NCBI RefSeq assembly: GCF_000483125.1
Contig: NZ_KI519553.1
Coordinates: 221,124 to 285,123 of the forward strand
DNA length: 64,000 nucleotides
Direction of reading: 5' to 3'
Source of the DNA: Atopobium fossor DSM 15642
GTDB taxonomy: Bacteria > Actinomycetota > Coriobacteriia > Coriobacteriales > Atopobiaceae
The notes beneath the pieces were generated by a model that saw only the letters and a list, made by a program, of their open reading frames with translations, searched no databases and was not told the DNA's origin. The translations under genes and the position numbers were made by a program. Positions 7,045 to 15,232 of this stretch are shown here, piece by piece (positions within the stretch are counted from its first letter, which is position 1; every line of letters starts with the position of its first letter).

Positions 7045-7477
7045 CAGTTTTATTGGTTTAAACATTGACAAACGTTTTATCAGCGTTGCGGTAGCAGCGC
7101 TTGTTATTGTTGCCGTGGCTATAACGGCGCTCAGTCTAACCAGTTGCAAAGAAGCAGACCGTGTATCACACAACATCAGCCAGGAAGCCGATAACTTCAA
7201 CGTAGTACGACGCTTGACGGTTATCAATTGTCGTTCTGACCAGGTAACACTACAGCTGACAGGTACGTTTTCCATCCATAAGAACAACAATACTAACGAA
7301 CTCGAAGTGACCTGTGAGTTGCCAGACGGTAAGTACACCAAGCACTTTGTGTATCTCAATGAGTGGACGTGTTACACCGTAGAGGATCTAAGCGGCTCAA
7401 CTGTAGACAAGTACAGCTATGAGCTTAATTTCTTGCCGCAAGAAATCCCTGGCGTAAAAATCGTAAGTAAGGACTAA
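7037..7477 (+). CDS. Phage beta-sandwich-type lipoprotein
   Basis: 146 aa. Membrane segment at about 14-34 ends in a lipobox (LTSC, Cys37), so the product is probably lipid-anchored and outside the membrane. The rest alternates polar and hydrophobic residues in beta pattern (VTLQLTGTFSIH, LEVTCELPDG). Similar small lipoproteins in actinobacterial and clostridial phages are annotated beta-sandwich lipoproteins. Some phage lipoproteins exclude superinfecting phage; that role here is only a possibility. Confidence 0.68.
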   Translation: MDDSFIGLNIDKRFISVAVAALVIVAVAITALSLTSCKEADRVSHNISQEADNFNVVRRLTVINCRSDQVTLQLTGTFSIHKNNNTNELEVTCELPDGKYTKHFVYLNEWTCYTVEDLSGSTVDKYSYELNFLPQEIPGVKIVSKD

Positions 7478-7479
7478 AG

Positions 7480-7857
7480 ATGGCTAATCCAACACCCGAA
7501 CAGCGCGAAGAAGCTGCAAAGTGCCTACGCGAAAATATCGTTCGTATCTATGATTGGGTAAGCGGTTACGATATTGCAGCAATGATAGGTGTCGAGAATT
7601 ACACGGGAAACAAAGATAGTACGGATGAGCTGCTTGAACGCCTTGCTGGGCTTATTGACCCTACATGTCGCATCATCTACAAAAATACATCTTGGTTTGC
7701 ACATGACGGTATACACGTTTACGAGTGGGAGTGTAAGTGCTCTGAGTGCGGTGCTGACCTTACAGATTATTGCGAAGACGCACTAGGAGAATGCGAAGAA
7801 AAGCCATTTAATTACTGCCCCAATTGCGGATCTCGCGTTACGGAGGTGTGCGAATGA
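7480..7857 (+). CDS. Phage zinc-ribbon protein, copy A
   Basis: 125 aa. N-terminal helical part (REEAAKCLRENI, LLERLAGLIDPTC) and a C-terminal zinc ribbon: ECKCSECGA paired with YCPNCGSR. The next gene (7854) has the same layout, so they are tandem duplicates. Ends in ATGA overlap with that gene. Confidence 0.72.
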   Translation: MANPTPEQREEAAKCLRENIVRIYDWVSGYDIAAMIGVENYTGNKDSTDELLERLAGLIDPTCRIIYKNTSWFAHDGIHVYEWECKCSECGADLTDYCEDALGECEEKPFNYCPNCGSRVTEVCE

Positions 7858-8186
7858 GTGACGAGCGGCAAGAGATTGCAGAAAGGTTGAGGTTTTTCGC
7901 AGACAATGGTGTTGCCTCTTGGGCTATTGGAGCGTTTCTTCATAGCTGGATTAACGTAGATGATATAGCCGATGATAAAGGTCTAACTGTTACCCCTGAA
8001 TCATCGCTGAGAACAAACTCGGAGACACTCAATAAGCTTGCTAATCTCATATACCCCACGTGTGAAATGGTTGAGGATGAACCATACAGCTGTCATTGCA
8101 CAGCATGTGGGCGGACAAAAATGTATCCCCTAATAGGGTGGAATTATTGCCCTAACTGTGGCGCGCGTATTGTGGAGGACAAATAA
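7854..8186 (+). CDS. Phage zinc-ribbon protein, copy B
   Basis: 110 aa from ATG 7854, which overlaps the previous stop (ATGA). Same order as copy A: helical region, LANLIYPTCEM, CHCTACGR, then YCPNCGARI. Function unknown; small zinc-ribbon proteins with this ending are common in phage early regions. Confidence 0.72.
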   Translation: MSDERQEIAERLRFFADNGVASWAIGAFLHSWINVDDIADDKGLTVTPESSLRTNSETLNKLANLIYPTCEMVEDEPYSCHCTACGRTKMYPLIGWNYCPNCGARIVEDK

Positions 8187-8696
8187 ATGGGATGGCAACT
8201 ACCAGACCCATATGAAGTTGGTCTAGAAGGAATTAAAGCGGCAATTGACGAGCAGATAAAGCGCACCGCGCGTAAGCTTGAGTTTTTTATCCCAAAGAGA
8301 AGAAGGCTCAAGGCAATCATACGCTGTCAAGATGCTCTGGCTCCTCACCGCTCTATCACAACTTTTGAGCTCGATGAAGAAGAGCTTGAGGTACTTGGAG
8401 ACCTAGAGCAAAAGCGCTTAGATGCTCTTATTGAGCTGAGGAAAAGCTTTGAAGATCAAATGCGTGAAAAGGAGGACACAATGCAATGGATACCAGTAAG
8501 TGAGAGGTTGCCTTACGAATGGCAGATTGTACTTATTACAATCGCTACTGATGATGACCCATATACAGCCACGTGTCCAGCACTCTATGATTGTGATTTT
8601 GGTTGGCGTTTTACTAATAATTTACCAGTCGACGGAACTGTTGACGCCTGGATGCCGCTGCCAGAGCCTTATGAGGAGGTAAGTAGAAATGCCTAA
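8187..8696 (+). CDS. DUF551-containing phage protein
   Basis: 169 aa. N-terminal helical, basic region (about 1-95) with KRRRLKAII, then a DUF551 domain: MQWIPVSERLPYEW at about 99-112 and DAWMPLPEP near the end. DUF551 is common in prophages; its role is not known. The N-terminal extension may be a fused helical partner. ATG 8481, after GGAGG and inside this ORF, could give a DUF551-only form. Confidence 0.75.
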   Translation: MGWQLPDPYEVGLEGIKAAIDEQIKRTARKLEFFIPKRRRLKAIIRCQDALAPHRSITTFELDEEELEVLGDLEQKRLDALIELRKSFEDQMREKEDTMQWIPVSERLPYEWQIVLITIATDDDPYTATCPALYDCDFGWRFTNNLPVDGTVDAWMPLPEPYEEVSRNA

Positions 8697-8991
8697 AGAA
8701 TCTCTTCGAGATATTTCGTTGGAGTTACTAGATAAGTATATGGAATACAAAAAGGATCATGAGTTCTACTTGGGACCTCAAGAAGCTGCACGAGCTCGTC
8801 GTAAGCGAGAAAGGTATGAGTGGCTAAGCCGTATTAGGGAAGCAGCCGAGAACCAAGAAGAAATTGTACGCTGCAAAGACTGCATCTTTTATGATACGGT
8901 CCATCTTGATTGCGTCCGTCAAAAATGGACTGACTGCGAACCTATGGGATTTTGCAAGTGGGGTGAAGGCTATGAGCACATTCACAAGTAG
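8689..8991 (+). CDS. Cysteine-containing phage protein
   Basis: 100 aa. Basic helical N-terminus (AARARRKRERYEWL), then CKDCIFYD, LDCVR, DCEPMGFCKWGE. This pattern is the small zinc-binding motif frequent in phage genes next to DUF551. Overlaps both neighbours. Confidence 0.68.
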   Translation: MPKESLRDISLELLDKYMEYKKDHEFYLGPQEAARARRKRERYEWLSRIREAAENQEEIVRCKDCIFYDTVHLDCVRQKWTDCEPMGFCKWGEGYEHIHK

Positions 8992-9280
8992 TTGTGCGAG
9001 TAATCCAATTAGCGAACGCGAGAAGCTTTTGCAAGACGCTAAAAACGTTGTGTGTGGCGAGCGACAAAACCAATACGGAGATATTGAAGATTCATTTAAC
9101 ACAATTGCTAACTTATGGAGAGCTTACTTAAGCACTGATATTGCATCTGACGATGTAGCAAACATGATGATTCTATTAAAAATTGCACGCAATAAGGGTG
9201 GAGTACATCGCGATAATTGGGTTGATATAGCTGGATATGCAGCCTGTGGGTCTGAGATAGACGCCAATCTTTTACACTAA
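8972..9280 (+). CDS. DUF6378-type phage protein
   Basis: 102 aa from ATG 8972. Contains VCGERQNQYGDIEDSF, LWRAYL and NMMILLKIAR followed by DNWVDIAGYAACG, the pattern of DUF6378. This family is found beside nucleotide metabolism and replication genes in phages. The longer reading from 8864 overlaps the upstream gene and lacks homology-like sequence. Confidence 0.75.
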   Translation: MSTFTSSCASNPISEREKLLQDAKNVVCGERQNQYGDIEDSFNTIANLWRAYLSTDIASDDVANMMILLKIARNKGGVHRDNWVDIAGYAACGSEIDANLLH

Positions 9281-9331
9281 AAAATAGCTATCACATTTTC
9301 CGATAACAAAACTGAATATTAGGAGGTGAGT

Positions 9332-11464
9332 ATGAGCCTAAAAGACAGCGCAATTATGTATTCACGTGCTGGATTTGCCATTATTCCATTAGCCGAGCGC
9401 GGCAAAATCCCAGCTGTCCAAGGCGGATTAAAAAGCGCTTGTGTTGATATCAATAATGCCAATGAGTGGTGGACCAAGCACGAAAAATCAAATATTGGCA
9501 TTGTCTGTGGCGCCCAATCAGGTGGAATTGTCGTCATTGACTTAGATGTTGATGAAGACAATGGAAAAGATGGGTTGTCCGCTATGCAAGACTGGGAGGA
9601 ACGGTTCCACGAATTACCAACCACAGCATGTGCAATGACGGGGCGGCATGGAATGCATTATTACTACCGCGTAGACCGTATTATCCATCCTTCCACCAAC
9701 GCCGAGTTGGGCATTGATATACGCGGAGATGGCAGCTATGTAGTAGCACCTCCATCAATTCATGAGAACGGCAACCAATATCGCTGGGTAACACCTTTAA
9801 CACAAATAGCAGATGCAGACGCATGTGTTTATGACTTTATCCAGTATTGCCAGGCTGGTGATAGAAAATTTAGTGAGCCAGGAGCTATCCAGTCTTTTAA
9901 ATTGCCTAAGGTTATCAAAAAAGGCGAACGCGATAACATGCTATTCAAATACGCTTGCCAATTACAGGAATTTGGCGTTGATGACTTGGAAATTAAAGGA
10001 AAGATTGAGCAAGCTAATCAAGAACGGTGCGTAGAACCACTTAAGCAGTCAGAATTGGCTAGGATAGTTAATTCTGCGACTAAATACCCAAAAGGTAGCA
10101 AAAACAGCCTTAAAACGGCTCACAATGAGTCTAGTACAGCTGATAAACAAGACTTGCCAGATCCAACCAAATTTTTACGCAAGGGCGGCGGAATTAAGCA
10201 TAACATGTTGGCGCGCGAGATTATTTCGCGTAATCACGCTGCAATTATTGACGGTGTCCCAGCAGCATGGACAGGTAAACGTTGGGATATGGGGGTAAAG
10301 TCCATCAACAGGCTATGTACCCATTATGTCGATAGCTGCAAAAAATCTGATAAGAGTGAAGTAGTAGCTTACATCCAGGAACAGGCTAAATATATTATCT
10401 CTAGCCGCGATATGGACAAAAAGCCATATATCCAGTTCAAAAATGGTACCTGGGACGTACTTGGCGAGACATTTGTTGAGCCAAGACCAGAAATGTACAT
10501 TACAAACACACTACCTGTGGAGCTAAAGCTAAACACAAAAGAAGGTGAAGCGGATTTATTTATCCAGCGCCTATCTGCTGGTGATGAGCAAACTCAAAAG
10601 CTTATGTGCCAAGTAATAGGCGCTGCAATGTGTTCTAAAACCATTGTCTCACAATCGCCAATGTTGATTGGATATTCCAACGATATAGGAGGAGAAGCAA
10701 GCAACGGAAAATCAACGTTTCTCAAGGTTCTAACAGCGCTGTTGGGCACTCAAAATGTTAGTTCATTAGAGCTTGCAACACTAGGAAAGCGCTTCCAAGC
10801 ATCACAAATTGTAGGCAAATTAGCCAATATTGGTGATGACATTCCCAATGGCTTTGTCAGCGGTGAAGAGCTTTCCATGTTTAAGAAAGTAGTCACAGGC
10901 GATACGGTGTACACCGACATTAAGGGGGGAGATGGATTTTCATTTACTCCACGGGCAACGCTAATTTTTTCTATGAATGAAGTTCCACGTCTAGGCGACT
11001 CATCCAACGGTATTTTACGCCGTATCGCGTTTGTGCCATTCAGAGCGCATTTCACGCCCGATAATGAAAATTACGTCCCGAACTACGATATTGTCCTAAA
11101 CACGCCTAGAAACCTACAGAGATTGGCTTATTTGGGCATGTGTGAGGTTAAAGAACTGTATGAAAAAGGGATATTTGAAAGATTGGACGATATGGAGGAA
11201 GAATTAGAACAAGTCCGCCAGGAAAACAGTAGTGTTGTTCAATGGTTAGATGATGAACGGCTTATCCAACAGGATTTCATCAATAAGCCAACCAGCCAAA
11301 TGTATTCACGCTACTGTGATTGGTGCAGGCACGCTGGTATACGTATTCCATTTAGCAAAAGACGATTCACGCTTAATGTGACCAAAGAAATGGGACTAGA
11401 GCGAAGAAGCATAAGGCTACCAAGTGGTCGATATGACAAGGCTTTTATAGCCAGAAAAGCATAA
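9332..11464 (+). CDS. Primase-polymerase/SF3 helicase replication protein
   Basis: 710 aa from ATG 9332 (AGGAGGTG six bases upstream). N-terminal prim-pol domain at about 5-170 with VVIDLDVDED as the metal-binding motif. Middle D5-type region. SF3 helicase at about 400-600: Walker A GEASNGKSTF, Walker B LANIGDD, sensor IFSMNEVPRL, then an Arg-rich C-terminal winged-helix-like part. Expected to prime and unwind at the phage origin. The iteron-rich gap just downstream (11465-11992) is the natural place for that origin. No separate DNA polymerase gene is present, so host polymerase is probably used. Confidence 0.9.
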   Translation: MSLKDSAIMYSRAGFAIIPLAERGKIPAVQGGLKSACVDINNANEWWTKHEKSNIGIVCGAQSGGIVVIDLDVDEDNGKDGLSAMQDWEERFHELPTTACAMTGRHGMHYYYRVDRIIHPSTNAELGIDIRGDGSYVVAPPSIHENGNQYRWVTPLTQIADADACVYDFIQYCQAGDRKFSEPGAIQSFKLPKVIKKGERDNMLFKYACQLQEFGVDDLEIKGKIEQANQERCVEPLKQSELARIVNSATKYPKGSKNSLKTAHNESSTADKQDLPDPTKFLRKGGGIKHNMLAREIISRNHAAIIDGVPAAWTGKRWDMGVKSINRLCTHYVDSCKKSDKSEVVAYIQEQAKYIISSRDMDKKPYIQFKNGTWDVLGETFVEPRPEMYITNTLPVELKLNTKEGEADLFIQRLSAGDEQTQKLMCQVIGAAMCSKTIVSQSPMLIGYSNDIGGEASNGKSTFLKVLTALLGTQNVSSLELATLGKRFQASQIVGKLANIGDDIPNGFVSGEELSMFKKVVTGDTVYTDIKGGDGFSFTPRATLIFSMNEVPRLGDSSNGILRRIAFVPFRAHFTPDNENYVPNYDIVLNTPRNLQRLAYLGMCEVKELYEKGIFERLDDMEEELEQVRQENSSVVQWLDDERLIQQDFINKPTSQMYSRYCDWCRHAGIRIPFSKRRFTLNVTKEMGLERRSIRLPSGRYDKAFIARKA

Positions 11465-11491
11465 TCGCAGGTAGATTGACATCATGGTATT

Positions 11492-11805
11492 TGTGTCTCT
11501 TTTAAAAAATAGAAGAGACACAGCATTTCCGCAGGTAAAGCATAAAAAATATAAAAATTTGTGTCTCTTCTTACATTTAATTTACTATTCTTATATTTAT
11601 TATTAGAAATAGCGCATTACGCTAAGTATACGAGTTTATATATAAAAATAGCAAAGTTGCAAAATAAGAGACACAAACTTTTAAAATATATATATCTACC
11701 TGCGCAAATGCTTGTGCCTCTTTTAAAAATAGGAAAAAATAAGAGACACAAAAACAGCCGTTTACCTGCGCATTTAATTTTTGAGAAGAGACACAAAGAG
11801 ACACA
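11492..11805. repeat. AAGAGACACA iterons, candidate phage replication origin
   Basis: The decamer AAGAGACACA occurs in both directions at 11492-11501, 11513-11522, 11560-11569, 11666-11675, 11714-11723 (one mismatch), 11741-11750, 11786-11795 and 11796-11805. ACCTGCGCA occurs at 11698-11706 and 11764-11772. The 528-bp gap (11465-11992) is very AT-rich, has no credible gene, and follows the primase-helicase directly. Confidence 0.65.
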
Positions 11806-11992
11806 AATAAATAACACTGTTATCCAAGGTAAATATGCAAGTATGCGAAATTAGAATGTAAGTTTGAGGCGCATTTTACTCTAAATAGAGTAATTTTGAT
11901 GTTTAACATAACGCTACGCTAGAAGCGTCTGGAAGAGTTTTCTCAACTTGCGTTAAAAAGTTTTATCTAATACAAAAGAAAGGAGTTCTATC

Positions 11993-12343
11993 ATGGGGCG
12001 AAATCAATCATGGCAGCCATGGGAAGTTAAGCAAATCCACGCGCATAAAGGAGTGCGCAAGTTAATTCAAATTGCATTACCTCACCGCAGCAGCCGAGCA
12101 ATTAGCGAGAAATGCCGAGAGCTTGGGTATTATTATAAACCACAAAAGTGGACACGCGAAATGGAGCAAGAACTGGTTGATGTTGTGTTTCCTAAAGCAG
12201 ATAAATTTGGAATATCACGTCAAGAAATCTGCAATCATTTGTATTCAATGGCTAAGCGCTCATATAAAAATCCCAGCTTGCTTAAGGCTACACAAGAAAA
12301 GAAATCACACGTAGTCTGGGAAGAGCTGAACGAAGATGAGTAG
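11993..12343 (+). CDS. Myb/SANT-like phage DNA-binding protein, paralog 3
   Basis: 116 aa. WQPWEVKQIHAHKGVRKLIQIALPHRSSRAISEK is a SANT-like unit; KWTREMEQELVDVVF with ISRQEICNHLYSM is the second. Strong AAAGGAG ribosome site. Overlaps the next paralog by 8 bases. First gene right of the candidate origin, so it may bind there or control the late switch. Confidence 0.72.
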   Translation: MGRNQSWQPWEVKQIHAHKGVRKLIQIALPHRSSRAISEKCRELGYYYKPQKWTREMEQELVDVVFPKADKFGISRQEICNHLYSMAKRSYKNPSLLKATQEKKSHVVWEELNEDE

Positions 12344-12638
12344 AGCGCCACGCTACCGTTGGACTGAAAAAGAGCTGGATAGACTCTACGCATATTGCAA
12401 TACACGAGACAAAATCAATGCTAGCGAGCTTAGCAAAATATTCCCAAATCGTACTATCACCAGCATAAAAGCAAAAATAGACCGCTTAAAGTTACGTAGA
12501 TATTTGCGTGGTAGGCAATGGGAAAAATCTAATGACAAGTACCTGCTAAAAGCTATAGATGCACTTAGCGAACAACTTCATACAACACCTGACTCTGTAA
12601 TGCGTAGAGCTGGGCAACTATATCGAGCCAATCATTAA
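12336..12638 (+). CDS. Myb/SANT-like phage DNA-binding protein, paralog 4
   Basis: 100 aa. YRWTEKELDRLYAYC, then IFPNRTITSIKAKIDRLKL and a second Trp unit (QWEKSNDKYLLKAIDALSEQL) ending SVMRRAGQLYRA. Basic overall, as expected for DNA binding. Confidence 0.72.
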   Translation: MSRAPRYRWTEKELDRLYAYCNTRDKINASELSKIFPNRTITSIKAKIDRLKLRRYLRGRQWEKSNDKYLLKAIDALSEQLHTTPDSVMRRAGQLYRANH

Positions 12639-12656
12639 CCAAAGAAAGGAGAGCAA

Positions 12657-13118
12657 ATGGACGCAGAAGAACTATTGAAAATCGCAGCTCAGGCTGTTAA
12701 AGATAAGCAGCGTATCTATGATTATCGAACTGAGAAAATCAATTCCACAATCAAAAATCAAAAATACCAACCTAGTGTAGCTGGACAAACCACATCTTCA
12801 CCGATGGACTCTATAGATCAAATGCTGGACAAACAGCTGCATGTGTTTGATGAACGCGAAAAAGAGTGTGACTGTATTATTGATACAGCCTGGAATGTAT
12901 TGGAACAGCTATCACGTAGGCGTTCAGTAGAGTTAGAACAGATATTATCTGCACGCTACATGTTCAATGAATCATGGACTAAAATTGCACATGCACATGG
13001 ATATAAATCACATAACACTGTTATATCTAAAGCAAAACAAGCGATTGATTGGCTGGACTACCATTATCAATTCAGTTATTTACCAACTGGGCAAATTAAT
13101 GTAATACCGCTTGTGTAG
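12657..13118 (+). CDS. DUF1492/ArpU-like late-gene regulator
   Basis: 153 aa. Helical N-terminal half (QMLDKQLHVFDEREKECDCII) and a C-terminal sigma-like HTH: LEQILSARYMFNESWTKIAHAHGY then HNTVISKAKQAIDWL. Proteins with this plan sit just upstream of packaging genes and activate late transcription (RinA/ArpU/DUF1492 group). Strong AAAGGAG site. The repeat-rich gap after it could contain its targets. Confidence 0.75.
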   Translation: MDAEELLKIAAQAVKDKQRIYDYRTEKINSTIKNQKYQPSVAGQTTSSPMDSIDQMLDKQLHVFDEREKECDCIIDTAWNVLEQLSRRRSVELEQILSARYMFNESWTKIAHAHGYKSHNTVISKAKQAIDWLDYHYQFSYLPTGQINVIPLV

Positions 13119-13582
13119 TGCTGGACCATGCACAGCCAACGAAAGTTATTGTTAACGATTAAATACTCATTCAACGAAAATCAAAACCTTAAAACGCCTT
13201 AGAATGGCTGGGATGAAAATCGTTTGGTAAAACTAACGAAAACGTGGATGATGTCATGGCGACGAACGAAAATCGCATGACTACATATTATTAAGATAAA
13301 TAAATATAAAAATCGTCCTACGCTGCGGCTATCTGAGAGAATGATGGACCCCAGAAGGTCTAACAACTGGGCACCTCCGGTGCGGGTGGGCGGCGGTTTC
13401 TGCCCGGTTTACTTTTTAGGGGCGGCGTTTCTGAAAATCGTCTGAATCAAAATCATTTTTATCAGCCAACAAATACGAAAATCGTTTTGCTAAAATGAAA
13501 ATCGTTATAGTGAAAATCGATAACAAAAATCGAAAATCGTTGGCGAAAATCAGTTTTATTAAATATAAAAAGGGGAGATAAC
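13119..13582. repeat. Gene-free 464 bp with about ten GAAAATCG repeats and a GC-rich hairpin island
   Basis: GAAAATC or GAAAATCG occurs near 13178, 13213, 13268, 13432, 13480, 13496, 13513, 13530 and 13546, with AAAATCG variants near 13309 and 13525. More copies lie at 14272 and 14317. Between about 13345 and 13430 a GC-rich stretch holds small hairpins, including CCCAG/CTGGG and GCACC/GGTGC. Apparent minus-strand ORFs here are products of the repeats. Confidence 0.6.
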
Positions 13583-13906
13583 ATGCACGTAGATACAAAT
13601 ACTCTTGTTGCCGTATCAGCAATATTTATCATGGTTATCCTTGCGCTTGTCCACTGGGATTTGCGTAAATACATCTACAGTGCTTTGCTTGCTCAAAATA
13701 TCCATTCAGATATTCAGCGTAACGAGCTAATTAAAATGTTGGATGGACTGCTATACGGACCTGATGGGGTAAAAGAGAATATACGGAAGCGCATTAAGAC
13801 GTTTGATAAATATCGCGAACAAGAAAGCATCTGGGAGTGCTTAATACAGAGCGAGGACGAAGCCGAAAATATCAATATTCCTCCAACAACAAAAGCCAAC
13901 GCATGA
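13583..13906 (+). CDS. Single-TM phage protein with cytoplasmic helical domain
   Basis: 107 aa. Membrane segment at about 9-26 (VAVSAIFIMVILALVHW), then a charged helical region. Ribosome site GGGGAG. No known family; position before the late operon suggests a small accessory gene. Confidence 0.65.
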   Translation: MHVDTNTLVAVSAIFIMVILALVHWDLRKYIYSALLAQNIHSDIQRNELIKMLDGLLYGPDGVKENIRKRIKTFDKYREQESIWECLIQSEDEAENINIPPTTKANA

Positions 13907-13925
13907 TTACCGATGGAGACAAGCA

Positions 13926-14243
13926 ATGGATAAAAACGAAAAAGTAATTAAAGACGCAGTTGTTAATGCGATTTTGTCTAATGAAAAGCTGGACAAACGC
14001 GCGCGTGAAATCTACGACAATAGCAAAGTTATGAATTACATCAAAGCGCAAGCAGACTTTTTTGAGCAAAACAACTGGACCTTAATTGAAATTGCAGAAG
14101 TTGGACGCGCTTTTATTAACTTCGCTACAGCAAGCCTAGCTGCAAATGGTGCAGAAAAATCAATCAATGAAATAGTAAACAACCTGGCGCTGGACCTTTT
14201 TAAGAGCAAAATCAATGAAGTTGTGGACTCTGAAAAGCAATAA
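13926..14243 (+). CDS. Hypothetical helical phage protein
   Basis: 105 aa, soluble, predicted mostly helical (YIKAQADFFEQNNW, EVGRAFINFATASLAANGA). Follows the TM protein by 19 bases. No domain recognised. Confidence 0.65.
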   Translation: MDKNEKVIKDAVVNAILSNEKLDKRAREIYDNSKVMNYIKAQADFFEQNNWTLIEIAEVGRAFINFATASLAANGAEKSINEIVNNLALDLFKSKINEVVDSEKQ

Positions 14244-14347
14244 CAATGGACTTTACCTAGACTTTTTGAACATCGAAAATCGCTAATCAATGGCTATTTT
14301 TTTGGCAAGACAATGGAACATGAAAATCAATGTATCAATGCATAAAA

Positions 14348-14382
14348 AATCCCCGTTACCCTAAAGATGGATAGCGGGAAAA
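14348..14382 (-). terminator. Terminator of the 14392-14559 gene
   Basis: On the minus strand CCCGCTATCC pairs imperfectly with GGGTAACGGG, followed by ATTTTTTATG. It starts about ten bases past the gene's stop. Confidence 0.6.
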
Positions 14383-14391
14383 GTGCATGTT

Positions 14392-14559
14392 TTAGGCGTT
14401 TTCGCGTTCTTTTAATATACGCTTAATACGCTTAATACGTCTGTTTGTTAGCCAAGGTTCAATAAACCAAACATAGATAGGTGTTAGTATCAAAAGCGCC
14501 AATAGCAATGGACCATACATGTACAATGCGATCAATACCAGTACCCCTAAAATGAACAT
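14392..14559 (-). CDS. 55-aa membrane protein with basic tail
   Basis: ATG at 14559 follows AGAAAGGA with 7-base spacing on the minus strand. One long or two short membrane segments (about 2-34, FILGVLVLIALYMYGPLLLA and on), then a very basic helix (NRRIKRIKRILKERENA). Has its own terminator. Small size and basic tail fit a membrane-active peptide; function unknown. Confidence 0.6.
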   Translation of the reverse strand: MFILGVLVLIALYMYGPLLLALLILTPIYVWFIEPWLTNRRIKRIKRILKERENA

Positions 14560-14602
14560 TGCTCGTCCTTTCTATTGTCAGATTAATTATATAGTATTGG
14601 TC

Positions 14603-14640
14603 AAAAAAATAGGGCGCATGTTTTTCCCACGCGCCCTGAG
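14603..14640 (-). terminator. Terminator of the leftward 15349-14648 transcript
   Basis: AGGGCGCATG (14611-14620) pairs with CACGCGCCCT (14628-14637) with one wobble; on the minus strand it is followed by ATTTTTTT. Confidence 0.7.
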
Positions 14641-14647
14641 AATTACA

Positions 14648-14764
14648 CTAGTCGGCTTCGTAAACCTCAACGATGCGGTAGAAGTAGTCACGGCTATAAT
14701 TCTGGTTATCGTGGGGACCTTCGTAATCACACGTCCCACTGCATAATGAGCTGAATTTATCCAA
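14648..14764 (-). CDS. Possible 38-aa ORF (TTG start)
   Basis: An open frame ending YRIVEVYEAD then TAG, with protein-like composition (CDYEGPHDNQNYSRDYFYR). No ATG; TTG at 14764 is the only plausible start and it lacks a good ribosome site. The frame is open back past the end of the 14788-15093 gene, so a read-through or frameshift product is possible. It ends just before the terminator at 14603. Confidence 0.25.
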   Translation of the reverse strand: MDKFSSLCSGTCDYEGPHDNQNYSRDYFYRIVEVYEAD

Positions 14765-14787
14765 GACGCGGGTGTAAAACTTTAGTT

Positions 14788-15093
14788 TTAAAGCTTGGAT
14801 AGCTTTTCACAAAGCATGTCGAAAGCTTCTGAATGCGTGTAGAGTTCGCCAGGTGTATAGGTCGCGAACTCGTTAATAATTTCTTGGGGGACTCTCTGAC
14901 CTCGTGTATTACGGTAACCAGTCGTGATAGCTATATCATATTCATTATGCGTATAGATATCACAATTCCATCCGTAGATGCCGTGGTTGTGGTAGTCGCT
15001 TGGCATCTCCGCTAGCCATGGAATAGCACAATAGGGGAGCTTGTAAACGTGCTTGTAGAGGTTGCAAACCTTCATTGAACTTGCTTGACTCAT
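14788..15093 (-). CDS. Hypothetical phage protein of the leftward cargo cluster
   Basis: 101 aa from ATG 15093, which has AAAGGAG eight bases upstream; the longer frame to 15186 has no usable site. Soluble, rich in Tyr, His and Trp (PSDYHNHGIYGWNCDIYTHNEYD). Co-transcribed with the toxin-like ORF at 15233. Family not recognised. Confidence 0.65.
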   Translation of the reverse strand: MSQASSMKVCNLYKHVYKLPYCAIPWLAEMPSDYHNHGIYGWNCDIYTHNEYDIAITTGYRNTRGQRVPQEIINEFATYTPGELYTHSEAFDMLCEKLSKL

Positions 15094-15232
15094 GATGTAT
15101 ACTCCTTTACATATTCTTTGTCTTGTGGGGTATCCCACATTAGGGACATACGGACCGAGCTGGTAACTTTCCGGGCTACAGCTCACACCTCCGAAGTCCT
15201 GCAGAAACTTGGAGAGGGTGGCTTAACCCTTC

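Noticed and set aside
11561-11854. 97-aa plus-strand ORF in the origin region
   Set aside because: Lys/Leu/Tyr-rich translation of AT-rich iterons; its repeated KRHK phrase comes from the DNA repeats.
13119-13582. CRISPR array
   Set aside because: GAAAATCG repeats are 8 bp, unevenly spaced and without uniform spacers; no cas genes in the window.
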